The notes under the pieces are model-generated. The model saw nothing but the letters and a program-made list of their open reading frames with translations, searched no databases and had not been told where the DNA came from. Shown here piece after piece: positions 9,402 to 16,865 of a stretch of DNA of 45,382 nt (positions within the stretch are counted from its first letter, which is position 1; each line of letters opens with the position of its first letter). Origin of the DNA: an uncultured Faecalibacterium sp. (lineage in GTDB: Bacteria > Bacillota > Clostridia > Oscillospirales > Ruminococcaceae); the NCBI GenBank assembly GCA_937917475.1, contig CALDNF010000001.1:1-45382 (forward strand), in the 5' to 3' direction. The translations under genes and the position numbers were made by a program.

Positions 9402-10112
9402 ATGAAACGGAGAATCGTCAAGATTGATCAGGATAAATGCAACGGATGCGGTGCCTGTGCTGCCGCTTGCCACGAAGGTGCTATTGCCATGGTAGACGGC
9501 AAAGCGCAGCTGATGCGGGATGACTACTGCGATGGTTTGGGGGACTGCCTGCCCGCCTGCCCCACTGGAGCCATCTCCTTTGTGGAGCGTGAGGCTGCTG
9601 CCTATGATGAACAGGCGGTACTTGCCAACAAGCAGAAAAAGATGCAGCAGCATGGGATGCGCCTTCACGGTGGCTGCCCCGGAACGCAGATGAAAACGAT
9701 CCAGCACACCGAGCCGTCCGGCGTTGAGGCTGCTCCCGCCATGGTGCAAAGCCGTCTTTCTCAGTGGCCGGTACAAATCAAGCTGGTGCCCGTAAATGCA
9801 CCTTATTTTGACGGTGCAAAGCTGCTCATTGCTGCCGACTGCACGGCTTACGCCTATGCCGCTTTCCACGAGCAGTTCATAAAGGGACATATCACTTTGG
9901 TGGGCTGCCCCAAGCTCGACAGCGTGGATTATTCTGAGAAACTCACCGAGATCATTCGACGCAATGACATTAAGAGCGTGACCATCGTGCGCATGGAGGT
10001 TCCCTGCTGCGGCGGACTGGAGCATGCAGCAAAAACCGCTTTGCAGAACAGCGGAAAATTCATTCCGTGGCAAGTTGTGACAATCTCAACCGATGGCAGA
10101 ATCTTAGGGTAA
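9402..10112 (+). CDS. Ferredoxin-like 4Fe-4S protein with atypical second cluster
   Basis: A 236-residue protein with an N-terminal bacterial ferredoxin domain. Cluster 1 has all four cysteines (C13, C16, C19, C23 in CNGCGACAAAC). Cluster 2 reads CDGLGDCLPACP, with leucine at position 46 where the second cysteine should be, so it can hold only three cysteine ligands. The remaining 170 residues are not ferredoxin. They carry further cysteines (GCPGTQ, ADCTAYAYA, VGCPKLD, PCCGG) and look like a domain for a cofactor or a partner electron carrier. SD AAGGAGG lies upstream. It is probably an electron-transfer protein controlled by the divergent Crp/Fnr regulator. Confidence 0.85.
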   Translation: MKRRIVKIDQDKCNGCGACAAACHEGAIAMVDGKAQLMRDDYCDGLGDCLPACPTGAISFVEREAAAYDEQAVLANKQKKMQQHGMRLHGGCPGTQMKTIQHTEPSGVEAAPAMVQSRLSQWPVQIKLVPVNAPYFDGAKLLIAADCTAYAYAAFHEQFIKGHITLVGCPKLDSVDYSEKLTEIIRRNDIKSVTIVRMEVPCCGGLEHAAKTALQNSGKFIPWQVVTISTDGRILG

Positions 10113-10172
10113 CTGAGGCGGCCTGTCGAATTGCGATAAAAAAGGTCGGAAAGGGAAAATATTGTTTCCGGT

Positions 10173-10218
10173 AAAAAGGGCAGGTACACCATATTTCCAC
10201 AGTGTACCTGCCCTTTTC
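10173..10218. terminator. Intrinsic terminator after the ferredoxin-like gene
   Basis: AAAAGGGCAGGTACAC pairs with GTGTACCTGCCCTTTT around a short loop, with T/A runs on both sides. A weaker CGGAAA/TTTCCG hairpin precedes it (10147-10170). Nothing further is seen up to the MATE stop at 10299. Confidence 0.88.
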
Positions 10219-10298
10219 GTATTTGAGTTCCGTGCAGCCGCTCTCAAATTGGTGGTAAGGCTGTCTGTATCATTTTTCGGAAAAAGTGTTTTAAAGAG

Positions 10299-11717
10299 CT
10301 ATTTCGCAGATACCTTTTGACTCCTTCCAAATGGTGCAGGGGCTCCGTCCGGGAGCTTTCCAATCTTTTTCATCATATAAATTGCAAGAGGAATTCCCAG
10401 AATCAAGCCTGAAAGCGCATCGGAAAGTGCCTGACAGCAGGCCAGACCTTCGGCACCAAAGAATTGTGGAACGATCAACACCAGCGGAATCAGGAAAAGC
10501 AGTTGGCGGGAGAGACTAAGGATCAGGTTGCCAAACGGCCGTCCAAGCGATTGATACAGATTGCTTGTGATCATCACACACATCTGCAGAGGGAATGCAA
10601 CACAAAGAGTGCGAAGCTTCAGAATTCCGATGGATAGCATCTGGGGATTTCCACTGGAGCTAAAAATGGACAGGATCGGTCGGGCAAAAACAAACATCCC
10701 AGAGCCAAGGATCACGCAGCCGCACATGCCAAGGGCGACAGTCGTGTAAAAAGAAGATCGGACACGGGAGTATTTTCTGGCACCCCAGCAGAAGCCAGCC
10801 ACCGGACCAAAGCCCTGCGAAAAACCCAGAATAACCGACCCGATAAAGCGATACAGCTTATTCGCCACAGCAATGCCTGCAAGAACAGCGGTTCCAAAGC
10901 CCTTCGCCACATTGTTGGTAACGATTCCTCCCAGCGAAAGAAGACTCATCCGCAGAAAAGCCGGAATACCCATTTTGGCGACTTCAAGCATATTGGTCTT
11001 GTCGATATAAAAATATTTCGGATGAATGGTCAGCATGGCCGTATGACGCACATAGGGAACTGCCAGAACGATGCAGGAGAAAATTTTTGATAATGCGGTT
11101 GCACCGGCAGCTCCGGCAACACCCCAGCAAAACGTGTTGATGAACAGCGGATCCAGAAGACAGTTGAGAATACAGCCGGAACACATTCCAACCATTGCAT
11201 AGGTCGTGCTTCCTTCGCTTCGCAAGAGCTGGTTCATAATCAGATTTGCAGTAGTAAAAGGAGCGGCCAACAAAATCCATGTGGCATAGCCCATCGAATA
11301 GGCATGCGCTTCTGGTGTACTGCCCAGCAAACTGACAAGAGGACTTTTTACAGAAAGGCAGACCAGACCAAACAGGAGAGAAAAAACGCAACCAATGGCC
11401 AAGGTAGTGGTGGCCACATTGGAGGCTTCATCGTCCTCATTTGCTCCCATCAGGCGGGAAATATAGCTGGCGGCACCCATGGCAAAGCCCATGGAAACTG
11501 CCCGGAGAATATTCATCAGGGAATCATTGACCGCAACCGCCGCTGTCGCTGTTTCGCCGAGCCCGCTGACGAAAAAGGTATCGGCCAGATTATACAGAGA
11601 ATCGATCACGGTAGATACGATCATTGGGATAGCAACATAGGGAATGACCCGAATCATGGGGTCTTCCAACATCATTTGCTGTCGCTTTGCACGGGCGGCA
11701 ATATTGCTTGTTTTCAT
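10299..11717 (-). CDS. MATE-family multidrug/metabolite exporter
   Basis: A 472-residue integral membrane protein with about 12 predicted transmembrane helices in two MATE halves. The N-terminal PMIRVIPYVAIPMIVSTVIDSLYNLADTFFV-type segment is typical of the DinF/NorM-like group (VIDSLYNLADTFFVS). MATE proteins export cationic drugs or metabolites driven by Na+ or H+. It starts 33 bases after the glycerate kinase stop with no terminator between, so it belongs to the sugar-acid transcript. Its substrate is unknown; an overflow or by-product exporter is one idea, but this is inference. Confidence 0.92.
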   Translation of the reverse strand: MKTSNIAARAKRQQMMLEDPMIRVIPYVAIPMIVSTVIDSLYNLADTFFVSGLGETATAAVAVNDSLMNILRAVSMGFAMGAASYISRLMGANEDDEASNVATTTLAIGCVFSLLFGLVCLSVKSPLVSLLGSTPEAHAYSMGYATWILLAAPFTTANLIMNQLLRSEGSTTYAMVGMCSGCILNCLLDPLFINTFCWGVAGAAGATALSKIFSCIVLAVPYVRHTAMLTIHPKYFYIDKTNMLEVAKMGIPAFLRMSLLSLGGIVTNNVAKGFGTAVLAGIAVANKLYRFIGSVILGFSQGFGPVAGFCWGARKYSRVRSSFYTTVALGMCGCVILGSGMFVFARPILSIFSSSGNPQMLSIGILKLRTLCVAFPLQMCVMITSNLYQSLGRPFGNLILSLSRQLLFLIPLVLIVPQFFGAEGLACCQALSDALSGLILGIPLAIYMMKKIGKLPDGAPAPFGRSQKVSAK

Positions 11718-11750
11718 AATAGACCTCGTTTCTGAGCGGCCTCACATAAT

Positions 11751-12983
11751 TTATCCACAGACCAGCGCGACCGCAATGTCGTTGACATTGGTTCCGGTAG
11801 GGCCGGTGACGATCAGGCCGTTCACTGCCTGCAGCGCATGGTAGGCATCATTGTTCTGCAGCACATCGAACACCTCGATCCCTTTATTTTTCAATTCGTC
11901 CATCGTGTCGCCATCCACATATCCACCAGCAGCATCTGTCGGACCATCCGTTCCATCGCTGCCGACCGAAAAAACACAAGCGTTTAATCCGGCAATTTCA
12001 AGAGCTGCTGCCAATGCCAGCTCCTGATTACGCCCTCCAAGGCCCTTTCCCGTCAAATGGACCACCGTTTCTCCTCCAGCAAGGAAAGCCAGCGGTTTTT
12101 TGGTGTGTGCATACGTACGAACGATGCTTGCCAAAAAGCTGCCCGCTTCCCGTGCCTCACAGCAGAGCTGGTCGGTAAGAATGATGGGCTCATATCCCAG
12201 CGCACGACACTCGACTTCTGCCGCAGTACAAAGCTCCCGGACACTGCCCGTGATTTGAGTCGTAACATGATCCAACTGCTTGGGTGTTTCGTTTCCAAGC
12301 AGCTGCCATGCCGATGTCGATAGGTTCAGCTTATATTTTTCTGCTATTGCAAGTGCCTGCGCACAAGTAGAAGCGTCCGGCACAGCAGGACCGCTGGCGA
12401 TCATGTCCAAGGGGTCTCCCAGAATATCACTGAGCACAATGCTGAACACCTGCGCCGGAGCGCAAAGCTTGGCAAATCGTCCTCCCTTGACTCCAGACAG
12501 CCGCTTTCGGATCGTATTCATTTCCACGATGTCTGCTCCACTGGCCAACAGCTGAGTGGTAATGTCCTGCAACTCTTCACCGGGAATAAGCGGCTTTTCA
12601 AATAGGGCACTGCCGCCGCCGGAAAGGAGAAAAAGGACATTATCATCCGGTGTCAGCCCCTGAACCAATTCTATCGCCTTCTGCGTGGCAGCAAAACTGT
12701 TTTCATCCGGGACAGGATGACCCGCTTCACAGCAGATAACGCCCGGTATCTCACCCTTTACATGGTTGTATTTGGTCACGACCACACCACCATCCACATG
12801 GCCCAGCATTTTTACAGCAGCGTTCGCCATCTGCCAGGCTGCCTTGCCTGCTGCGATCAAAATCGTTTTGCCTGCCCCGGGACAGAAGCTCCGCAGTGCA
12901 CGACAGACCGCTTCATCTGGCAAAACTGCTTTTATACTGGCCGCAATGATCTGATCGGCGTCTTTTCGCAACATTTGCTTCAT
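11751..12983 (-). CDS. gckA: Glycerate 2-kinase (MOFRL/GckA-TtuD family)
   Basis: A 410-residue MOFRL-family kinase that phosphorylates D-glycerate to 2-phosphoglycerate, the last step of glucarate/galactarate breakdown. Visible marks are AAGKAAW, GHPVPDENS, FLLSGGGSALFE (nucleotide/phosphate loop), the SDILGDPLDMIASGPAVPD segment, and the C-terminal MOFRL domain with GGETVVHLTGKGLGGRNQE and GSDGTDGPTDAAG. Older annotation calls this family hydroxypyruvate reductase (TtuD), which is the main alternative name. The ATG at 12983 has AAGGAG six bases upstream; the GTG at 12986 is less likely. The neighbouring garR and DapA-family genes support the glycerate role. Confidence 0.92.
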   Translation of the reverse strand: MKQMLRKDADQIIAASIKAVLPDEAVCRALRSFCPGAGKTILIAAGKAAWQMANAAVKMLGHVDGGVVVTKYNHVKGEIPGVICCEAGHPVPDENSFAATQKAIELVQGLTPDDNVLFLLSGGGSALFEKPLIPGEELQDITTQLLASGADIVEMNTIRKRLSGVKGGRFAKLCAPAQVFSIVLSDILGDPLDMIASGPAVPDASTCAQALAIAEKYKLNLSTSAWQLLGNETPKQLDHVTTQITGSVRELCTAAEVECRALGYEPIILTDQLCCEAREAGSFLASIVRTYAHTKKPLAFLAGGETVVHLTGKGLGGRNQELALAAALEIAGLNACVFSVGSDGTDGPTDAAGGYVDGDTMDELKNKGIEVFDVLQNNDAYHALQAVNGLIVTGPTGTNVNDIAVALVCG

Positions 12984-13018
12984 CACAAACTCCTTATCTG
13001 CCCGCTACCGGACAATCG

Positions 13019-13053
13019 AAAAGCGGCGAACGGCTTTTCTGCCGTACGCCGCC
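13019..13053 (-). terminator. Hairpin terminator between the DapA-family gene and gckA
   Basis: On the minus strand GCGGCGTACGGC pairs with GCCGTTCGCCGC around AGAAAA, followed by TTTTC. The T-run is short, so partial read-through into gckA is likely. Confidence 0.65.
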
Positions 13054-13077
13054 TGAAATTTTCCATACTTAAGCGTA

Positions 13078-13995
13078 TCAGAGCAGTTTCATATCTACAA
13101 GCACCTGACGCAGCTTTTCCTTTTCTTCCGGCTTCAACTCCTGAATAGGCTCAAGGCACTTTCCTACCGGAATTCCCAGCAGATTCAAGCTTTCCTTGAT
13201 AACTTCCGGGAACGTGCCCATGTTGGTTGCAATGCGCAGAGGAGCCAAACGGTACTGTGCTTCCAACGAACCAGCCAGATCACCTGCCACGAATTTATCG
13301 TAAATGTCTGCCACAATGCGGGGGGCCACATTGGCGCAGCTTGCAACCGCACCGGAACAGCCATATGCCAGACCCGCATAGATCATCGTGTCACGCCCCA
13401 TCATCACATTGAAATGATCCCGCTGATCGGCTGTCAGGCGAAGATACTCTTCACAGTTGGTCATGTCTCCCGTGGAATCCTTGACGCCAATGATATTCGG
13501 GCAATCTTTTACCAAGCGAGCCACCGTAGCAGGAGCGATCGTAACATTTGTCTTGGGTTTATTATTGTACATTATCACGGGCAGCTGTGTGCTGTCGGCA
13601 ATCGTTTTATAGTAGCTGTAAAGCTCGTCCTGCGTCTGGCTGACAAACATAGGGGTCAGGACACTGACTGCATCATAACCTCCCACCTGCTCCACCAGAT
13701 GGATCAGATGAATGACGCCCCGGGTCGTGATATGGCTGCATCCCGCAAACAGCTGGATCGGTTTTCCGTAGCAGTTTTTCTTTCCTGCCACAGCATCCCG
13801 GACAGTTTCCAGAGATTTGACGAATTCCTCATCGCTCACTGCATAAAACTCACCTGTGGTGCCAAAGGGAAACAGGCCGTGCACACCGTTTTCCACCAGA
13901 TAGACGGACATTTTAGCGAGGGACTCGTAGTTTATACTTCCGTCCTCATTGAAGGGGGTAATGATAGGGGGAATAACACCATAGGGCTTGTACAT
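13078..13995 (-). CDS. DapA-superfamily class I lyase (candidate 5-keto-4-deoxyglucarate aldolase)
   Basis: A 305-residue TIM-barrel protein of the dihydrodipicolinate synthase/N-acetylneuraminate lyase superfamily. It has GTTGE (residues 45-49), Y143 in VIMYNNKP and the Schiff-base lysine K172 in IGVKDSTGDM. Family members include DHDPS, sialate lyase, 2-keto-3-deoxygluconate aldolase and 5-keto-4-deoxyglucarate dehydratase (KdgD). The adjacent glycerate kinase and nearby garR need tartronate semialdehyde, which only aldol cleavage would give, so an aldolase role replacing GarL is the favoured inference; KdgD is the alternative. The ATG at 13995 has AGGAG at 8-base spacing; the upstream GTG at 14004 is less likely. 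Confidence 0.85.
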   Translation of the reverse strand: MYKPYGVIPPIITPFNEDGSINYESLAKMSVYLVENGVHGLFPFGTTGEFYAVSDEEFVKSLETVRDAVAGKKNCYGKPIQLFAGCSHITTRGVIHLIHLVEQVGGYDAVSVLTPMFVSQTQDELYSYYKTIADSTQLPVIMYNNKPKTNVTIAPATVARLVKDCPNIIGVKDSTGDMTNCEEYLRLTADQRDHFNVMMGRDTMIYAGLAYGCSGAVASCANVAPRIVADIYDKFVAGDLAGSLEAQYRLAPLRIATNMGTFPEVIKESLNLLGIPVGKCLEPIQELKPEEKEKLRQVLVDMKLL

Positions 13996-14024
13996 AATGT
14001 TCACTCCTGTTCATTCTATTTGTT

Positions 14025-14072
14025 CAGTCGATGGAACTCTTCGACTGATGATTCTAATACAGTCTTTGACTG
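14025..14072. promoter_or_regulatory. CAGTC inverted repeats in the leader of the DapA-family gene
   Basis: Two nested-style repeats follow the predicted transcription start: CAGTC-TTT-GACTG (14060-14072) and CAGTCGA-N9-TCGACTG (14025-14047). They could be operators or an RNA hairpin. A single TCAGTCGA also lies at the predicted garR transcription start (about 15759-15766). Confidence 0.45.
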
Positions 14073-14082
14073 CCTTTGTTTC

Positions 14083-14111
14083 ATTGTATTGGTTCTTTGC
14101 AGTGTTGGCAA
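14083..14111 (-). promoter_or_regulatory. Sigma-70-type promoter of the DapA-family gene
   Basis: On the minus strand TTGCCA (14106-14111) lies 17 bases from TACAAT (14083-14088). The start would be near 14076, about 80 bases before the ATG. Confidence 0.65.
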
Positions 14112-14184
14112 TGGACATTCACCCAAAACCTATCGGGGTAAATCTGTAAGAAAGGTAAAAATTGCAAAAGCTGAATTTTAAATT

Positions 14185-14203
14185 GAAACATTTGAAATGT
14201 TTC
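14185..14203. promoter_or_regulatory. GAAACATTT palindrome, candidate upstream activator site
   Basis: GAAACATTT-G-AAATGTTTC is a perfect 9+9 palindrome around one base. It is centred about 118 bases upstream of the predicted start of the DapA-family transcript. The half-site GAAACATT recurs near garR and the divergent permeases. Confidence 0.55.
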
Positions 14204-14212
14204 TTTCACTGT

Positions 14213-14641
14213 TTAATCTACAAACTTGAACAAATTCAGGCCGACCTCCTGAGAATACTCTCTCTCTACAGTCCCATCCAGCTGTTGGATCACAAACTCT
14301 CCAGTCAAACTGACAATGGCATGATTCAGGTGACCACCATGGCACTCTCCTTTTACCGCATTTGCCGCTGCCATATGAATATGGAGATAGGGTTTTCCTT
14401 CTTTTGTCGTCACCGTACCGGAACAGGATGCGATTTCATAATCGCCCGTGTAGGTCGTGGACTCATATTCAAACTTTTCACGGTTGAAAACACCAAGTGT
14501 CACTTCGCCCACAGCACCGATACCGCTGATACTTCCCAGCCGAATCTCCTCTTCTTGGCACAATTTCGTGATGGATTCCAGAATTTCTTCGCCACGGTCG
14601 ATCCGCAGCATATAGGTCGAGCCAAATTTCCGATATTCCAT
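14213..14641 (-). CDS. PPC/DUF296-domain protein
   Basis: A 142-residue protein that is entirely one PPC (DUF296) domain, the fold found in plant AT-hook proteins and in small stand-alone bacterial proteins. It shows the conserved core ISGIGAVGEVTLGVF, the histidine pair in YLHIHMA, and GGHL near the C-terminal third; these histidines may bind a metal in bacterial members. The biochemical function of bacterial members is largely undefined, and DNA binding is suggested but not shown by this sequence. GGAGG lies seven bases before the start. It follows the aldo/keto reductase by 43 bases, so it is probably co-transcribed with it. Confidence 0.85.
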   Translation of the reverse strand: MEYRKFGSTYMLRIDRGEEILESITKLCQEEEIRLGSISGIGAVGEVTLGVFNREKFEYESTTYTGDYEIASCSGTVTTKEGKPYLHIHMAAANAVKGECHGGHLNHAIVSLTGEFVIQQLDGTVEREYSQEVGLNLFKFVD

Positions 14642-14684
14642 AATAAAACCTCCCTGTTTCGACTACATCACATCGTGGAATCAT

Positions 14685-15533
14685 TCAGACGATCTCAAGA
14701 CGCATTTTTCTCTTCGGCGGCTCAAAGGCCTTGTCAATTCGGGCCAGATCTTTCTGCGTCAGCTTCAGCTGCGCTGCCTGCACATTCTGAAGCGTATGTT
14801 CCGGACGGCCTGCACGGGGAATCGGGATAACGCCCGGATGGGCAAGCAGAAATGCCAGCATCACCTGTGGAACGGTTGCGTCATGCTCTGCAGCGATCTC
14901 CTGCAGCACAGGAGCACGCATCAATCCTCTGTGCAGCTGTCCAGCCTGAGCCAGCGGGCAGTACGCCATTACCGGAATGTTGTGCTCCTGCATCAACGGC
15001 AGCAAGTCATACTCAATGCCTCGGCTGCTCACATTATAAAGCACCTGATTTGCAGCGCAATGCAGCCCATCCGGCTGTGCAAACAGCTCCTGTATATCTG
15101 ACGTATCCAAATTGGAGACGCCCCAGGCCCGGATCCGCCCCTTGGCTTTCAGTTCTTCCATACATTCTACCGTCTCCCTCAGTGGGATGCTCCCTCGCCA
15201 GTGAAGAAGATACAGGTCCAGATAATCCGTTTTCATCCGCCGCAAAGAGTCTTCGCAGCTGGTAAAAATGTTCCGCCGCCCTGCGTTAAAGGGATAAACT
15301 TTGCTGACCAGAAACAGTTTACTGCGGTCCAACCCTTGAATGGCATCCCCAACCAGCATCTCTGCCGCACCATCGCCATACATTTCAGCCGTATCTATAA
15401 GGTTCATTCCAGCCTCTATACCAGCACGCAGCGCAGCATATTCCTGCGGAAAACGATCCAGTTCTTCTCCCAAATACCAGGTACCCTGCCCAATCGGGCC
15501 CACGGCCTGCCCGCTTTGTGTCATAAATTTCAT
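14685..15533 (-). CDS. Aldo/keto reductase
   Basis: A 282-residue NADPH-dependent TIM-barrel reductase. The catalytic tetrad is visible: Asp in NLIDTAEMYG, Tyr of the same MYG motif, Lys in FLVSKVYPF and His in YLLHWRG. The C-terminal IPIPRAGRPEHTLQN is the NADPH-binding signature. It lies in the sugar-acid block, divergent from garR, so a semialdehyde or sugar-derived aldehyde is a reasonable substrate, but nothing in the sequence fixes it. AAGGAG precedes the start at about 10 bases, and a good sigma-70 promoter is upstream. Confidence 0.92.
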   Translation of the reverse strand: MKFMTQSGQAVGPIGQGTWYLGEELDRFPQEYAALRAGIEAGMNLIDTAEMYGDGAAEMLVGDAIQGLDRSKLFLVSKVYPFNAGRRNIFTSCEDSLRRMKTDYLDLYLLHWRGSIPLRETVECMEELKAKGRIRAWGVSNLDTSDIQELFAQPDGLHCAANQVLYNVSSRGIEYDLLPLMQEHNIPVMAYCPLAQAGQLHRGLMRAPVLQEIAAEHDATVPQVMLAFLLAHPGVIPIPRAGRPEHTLQNVQAAQLKLTQKDLARIDKAFEPPKRKMRLEIV

Positions 15534-15569
15534 CTCATCATGTCTCCTTTCTCAAGATTTTCTGACCAC

Positions 15570-15598
15570 ATTGTATCACGAAGCAAGCGTATGAGCAA
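15570..15598 (-). promoter_or_regulatory. Sigma-70-type promoter of the aldo/keto reductase gene
   Basis: On the minus strand TTGCTC (15593-15598) lies 17 bases from TACAAT (15570-15575), about 37 bases before the ATG. Confidence 0.65.
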
Positions 15599-15618
15599 AT
15601 CCCGGGCAGCCTCAAGCA

Positions 15619-15655
15619 GAAACATTATGAAACGTAAATTTCTATTTTTGAAACG
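15619..15655. promoter_or_regulatory. GAAAC motif cluster upstream of garR
   Basis: GAAACATT (15619-15626), TGAAACG (15628-15634) and TTGAAACG (15648-15655) lie in the same direction, 107-143 bases upstream of the predicted garR transcription start. The first copy matches the half-site of the palindrome at 14185. Confidence 0.5.
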
Positions 15656-15726
15656 CAGTTCTTGCACAATTCGAAATTTTTGTCAACATTCATAAAATGA
15701 AGGCCATCAATTCGTCATTTTATTCC

Positions 15727-15755
15727 TTGTCTGGCACTCTATTTCCCGCTATACT
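15727..15755 (+). promoter_or_regulatory. Sigma-70-type promoter of garR
   Basis: TTGTCT (15727-15732) and TATACT (15750-15755) are 17 bases apart. The start would be near 15762, giving a leader of about 73 nt. Confidence 0.75.
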
Positions 15756-15834
15756 GTAGTCAGTCGAGAAGAATCTGCAGCAGGCAGTGTTCTGAAAGAT
15801 AAACGCAAAATCGAACTACGGAGGTACTATTGTT

Positions 15835-16722
15835 ATGAAAATCGGTTTGATTGGTCTGGGTATCATGGGCAAGCCTATGGCAAAGAATATGCTGAAAAAG
15901 GGTTATACCGACCTGCTTGTCAGTGACCTGAACAAAGCAGCTGTGGACGAAGTCGTCGCCTGCGGCGCAAAGGCAGCTTCCAATCAGGAGATCGGTGAAA
16001 CCTGTGATGTCGTTCTGACCATGCTGCCCAACTCTCCCCATGTCAAGAGCGTAATGCTCACCCCGGATACTGGTGTTGCAAATTTCATGCACGCAGGACA
16101 GGTCTTTATCGACATGAGTTCTATCAACCCTGTCGCCTCCAAGGAAATCGCAGCTGCTCTGGCCGAGAAGGGTGTCGAAATGCTGGATGCTCCTGTCTCC
16201 GGCGGTGAGCCTAAAGCTATCGACGGCACTCTGAGCTTTATGGTCGGCGGAAAACAGAATGTTTTTGATGCCTACAAGCCTCTGCTGGAGACCATGGGTG
16301 CTTCTGTTGTCCGCTGTGGTGATGTGGGTGCAGGCAATACCACCAAGCTTGCCAACCAGATCATCGTGGCCTGCAACATTCAGGCCCTTGCCGAGGCTCT
16401 GACTCTGGCTCAGAAGGCCGGTGTGGATCCTGAGCTTGTATTTCAGGCCATCAAGGGTGGTCTGGCAGGCTCTACTGTCATGAACGCCAAGGCTCCCATG
16501 ATGATTGAGGGGAACGACAAGCCCGGCTTCAAGATTGACCTGCACATCAAGGACCTGAACAATGCATTGGATTGCGCTCATACGGTCGGTGCACCTGTTC
16601 CCATGACCGCAGAGGTTCAGGAAGTGCTTCAGTGGCTGCACAACAACGGCAAGGGGCAGGCAGATCACAGTGCCATCGCTCAGTATTATGAGAAGCTGAC
16701 CGGAATTCAGATCGGCCGCTAA
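15835..16722 (+). CDS. garR: 2-hydroxy-3-oxopropionate (tartronate semialdehyde) reductase
   Basis: A 295-residue beta-hydroxyacid dehydrogenase. It has the N-terminal Rossmann motif GLIGLGIMGKPMAKN, the substrate-binding SGGEPKAIDGTLSFMVGG and the catalytic lysine K171 in GNTTKLANQ. It reduces tartronate semialdehyde to D-glycerate with NAD(P)H, feeding the glycerate kinase nearby. 3-Hydroxyisobutyrate dehydrogenase has the same fold; the kinase and sugar-acid dehydratase neighbours favour GarR. GGAGGT lies upstream of the ATG. The gene is probably transcribed alone from its own promoter, with the PrpR-like regulator following. Confidence 0.92.
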   Translation: MKIGLIGLGIMGKPMAKNMLKKGYTDLLVSDLNKAAVDEVVACGAKAASNQEIGETCDVVLTMLPNSPHVKSVMLTPDTGVANFMHAGQVFIDMSSINPVASKEIAAALAEKGVEMLDAPVSGGEPKAIDGTLSFMVGGKQNVFDAYKPLLETMGASVVRCGDVGAGNTTKLANQIIVACNIQALAEALTLAQKAGVDPELVFQAIKGGLAGSTVMNAKAPMMIEGNDKPGFKIDLHIKDLNNALDCAHTVGAPVPMTAEVQEVLQWLHNNGKGQADHSAIAQYYEKLTGIQIGR

Positions 16723-16755
16723 GAGCACTTTTCTCTTTCTTTTTGAATCACTTTC

Positions 16756-16842
16756 TGCTATGATATTCCTGCAATACTTCAGTTACAGGAACAGCAGAGT
16801 CGTTGTCGGCGGCCCGCTTTTACGGGTCGCCGATTTTGCTTT
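16756..16842 (+). promoter_or_regulatory. Leader of the PrpR-like regulator gene with inverted repeat and terminator hairpin
   Basis: An extended -10 (TGC TATGAT, 16756-16764) is followed by the inverted repeat TTCCTG-N14-CAGGAA (16766-16791). After that comes a terminator-like stem, TCGGCG-GCCCG / CGGG-TCGCCGA (16806-16833), with a T-rich tail to 16842. The hairpin stands only 23 bases before the regulator ATG. It may end garR transcripts, attenuate the regulator gene, or both. Confidence 0.55.
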
Positions 16843-16865
16843 TCGTGATCGTTAAGGAGATGCCT

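Larger units (their letters stand above)
15534..15834. promoter_or_regulatory. Divergent regulatory region between the aldo/keto reductase gene and garR
   Basis: This 301-base gene-free stretch carries one sigma-70 promoter in each direction and a cluster of GAAAC motifs midway between them; each is listed separately. I see no small gene in it. Confidence 0.7.

Noticed and set aside
15732..15747. TGGCAC-N5-TTCCC, resembling a sigma-54 -24/-12 promoter before garR
   Set aside because: The required GC at -12 is CC here, and the same DNA fits a sigma-70 promoter with exact 17-base spacing much better.
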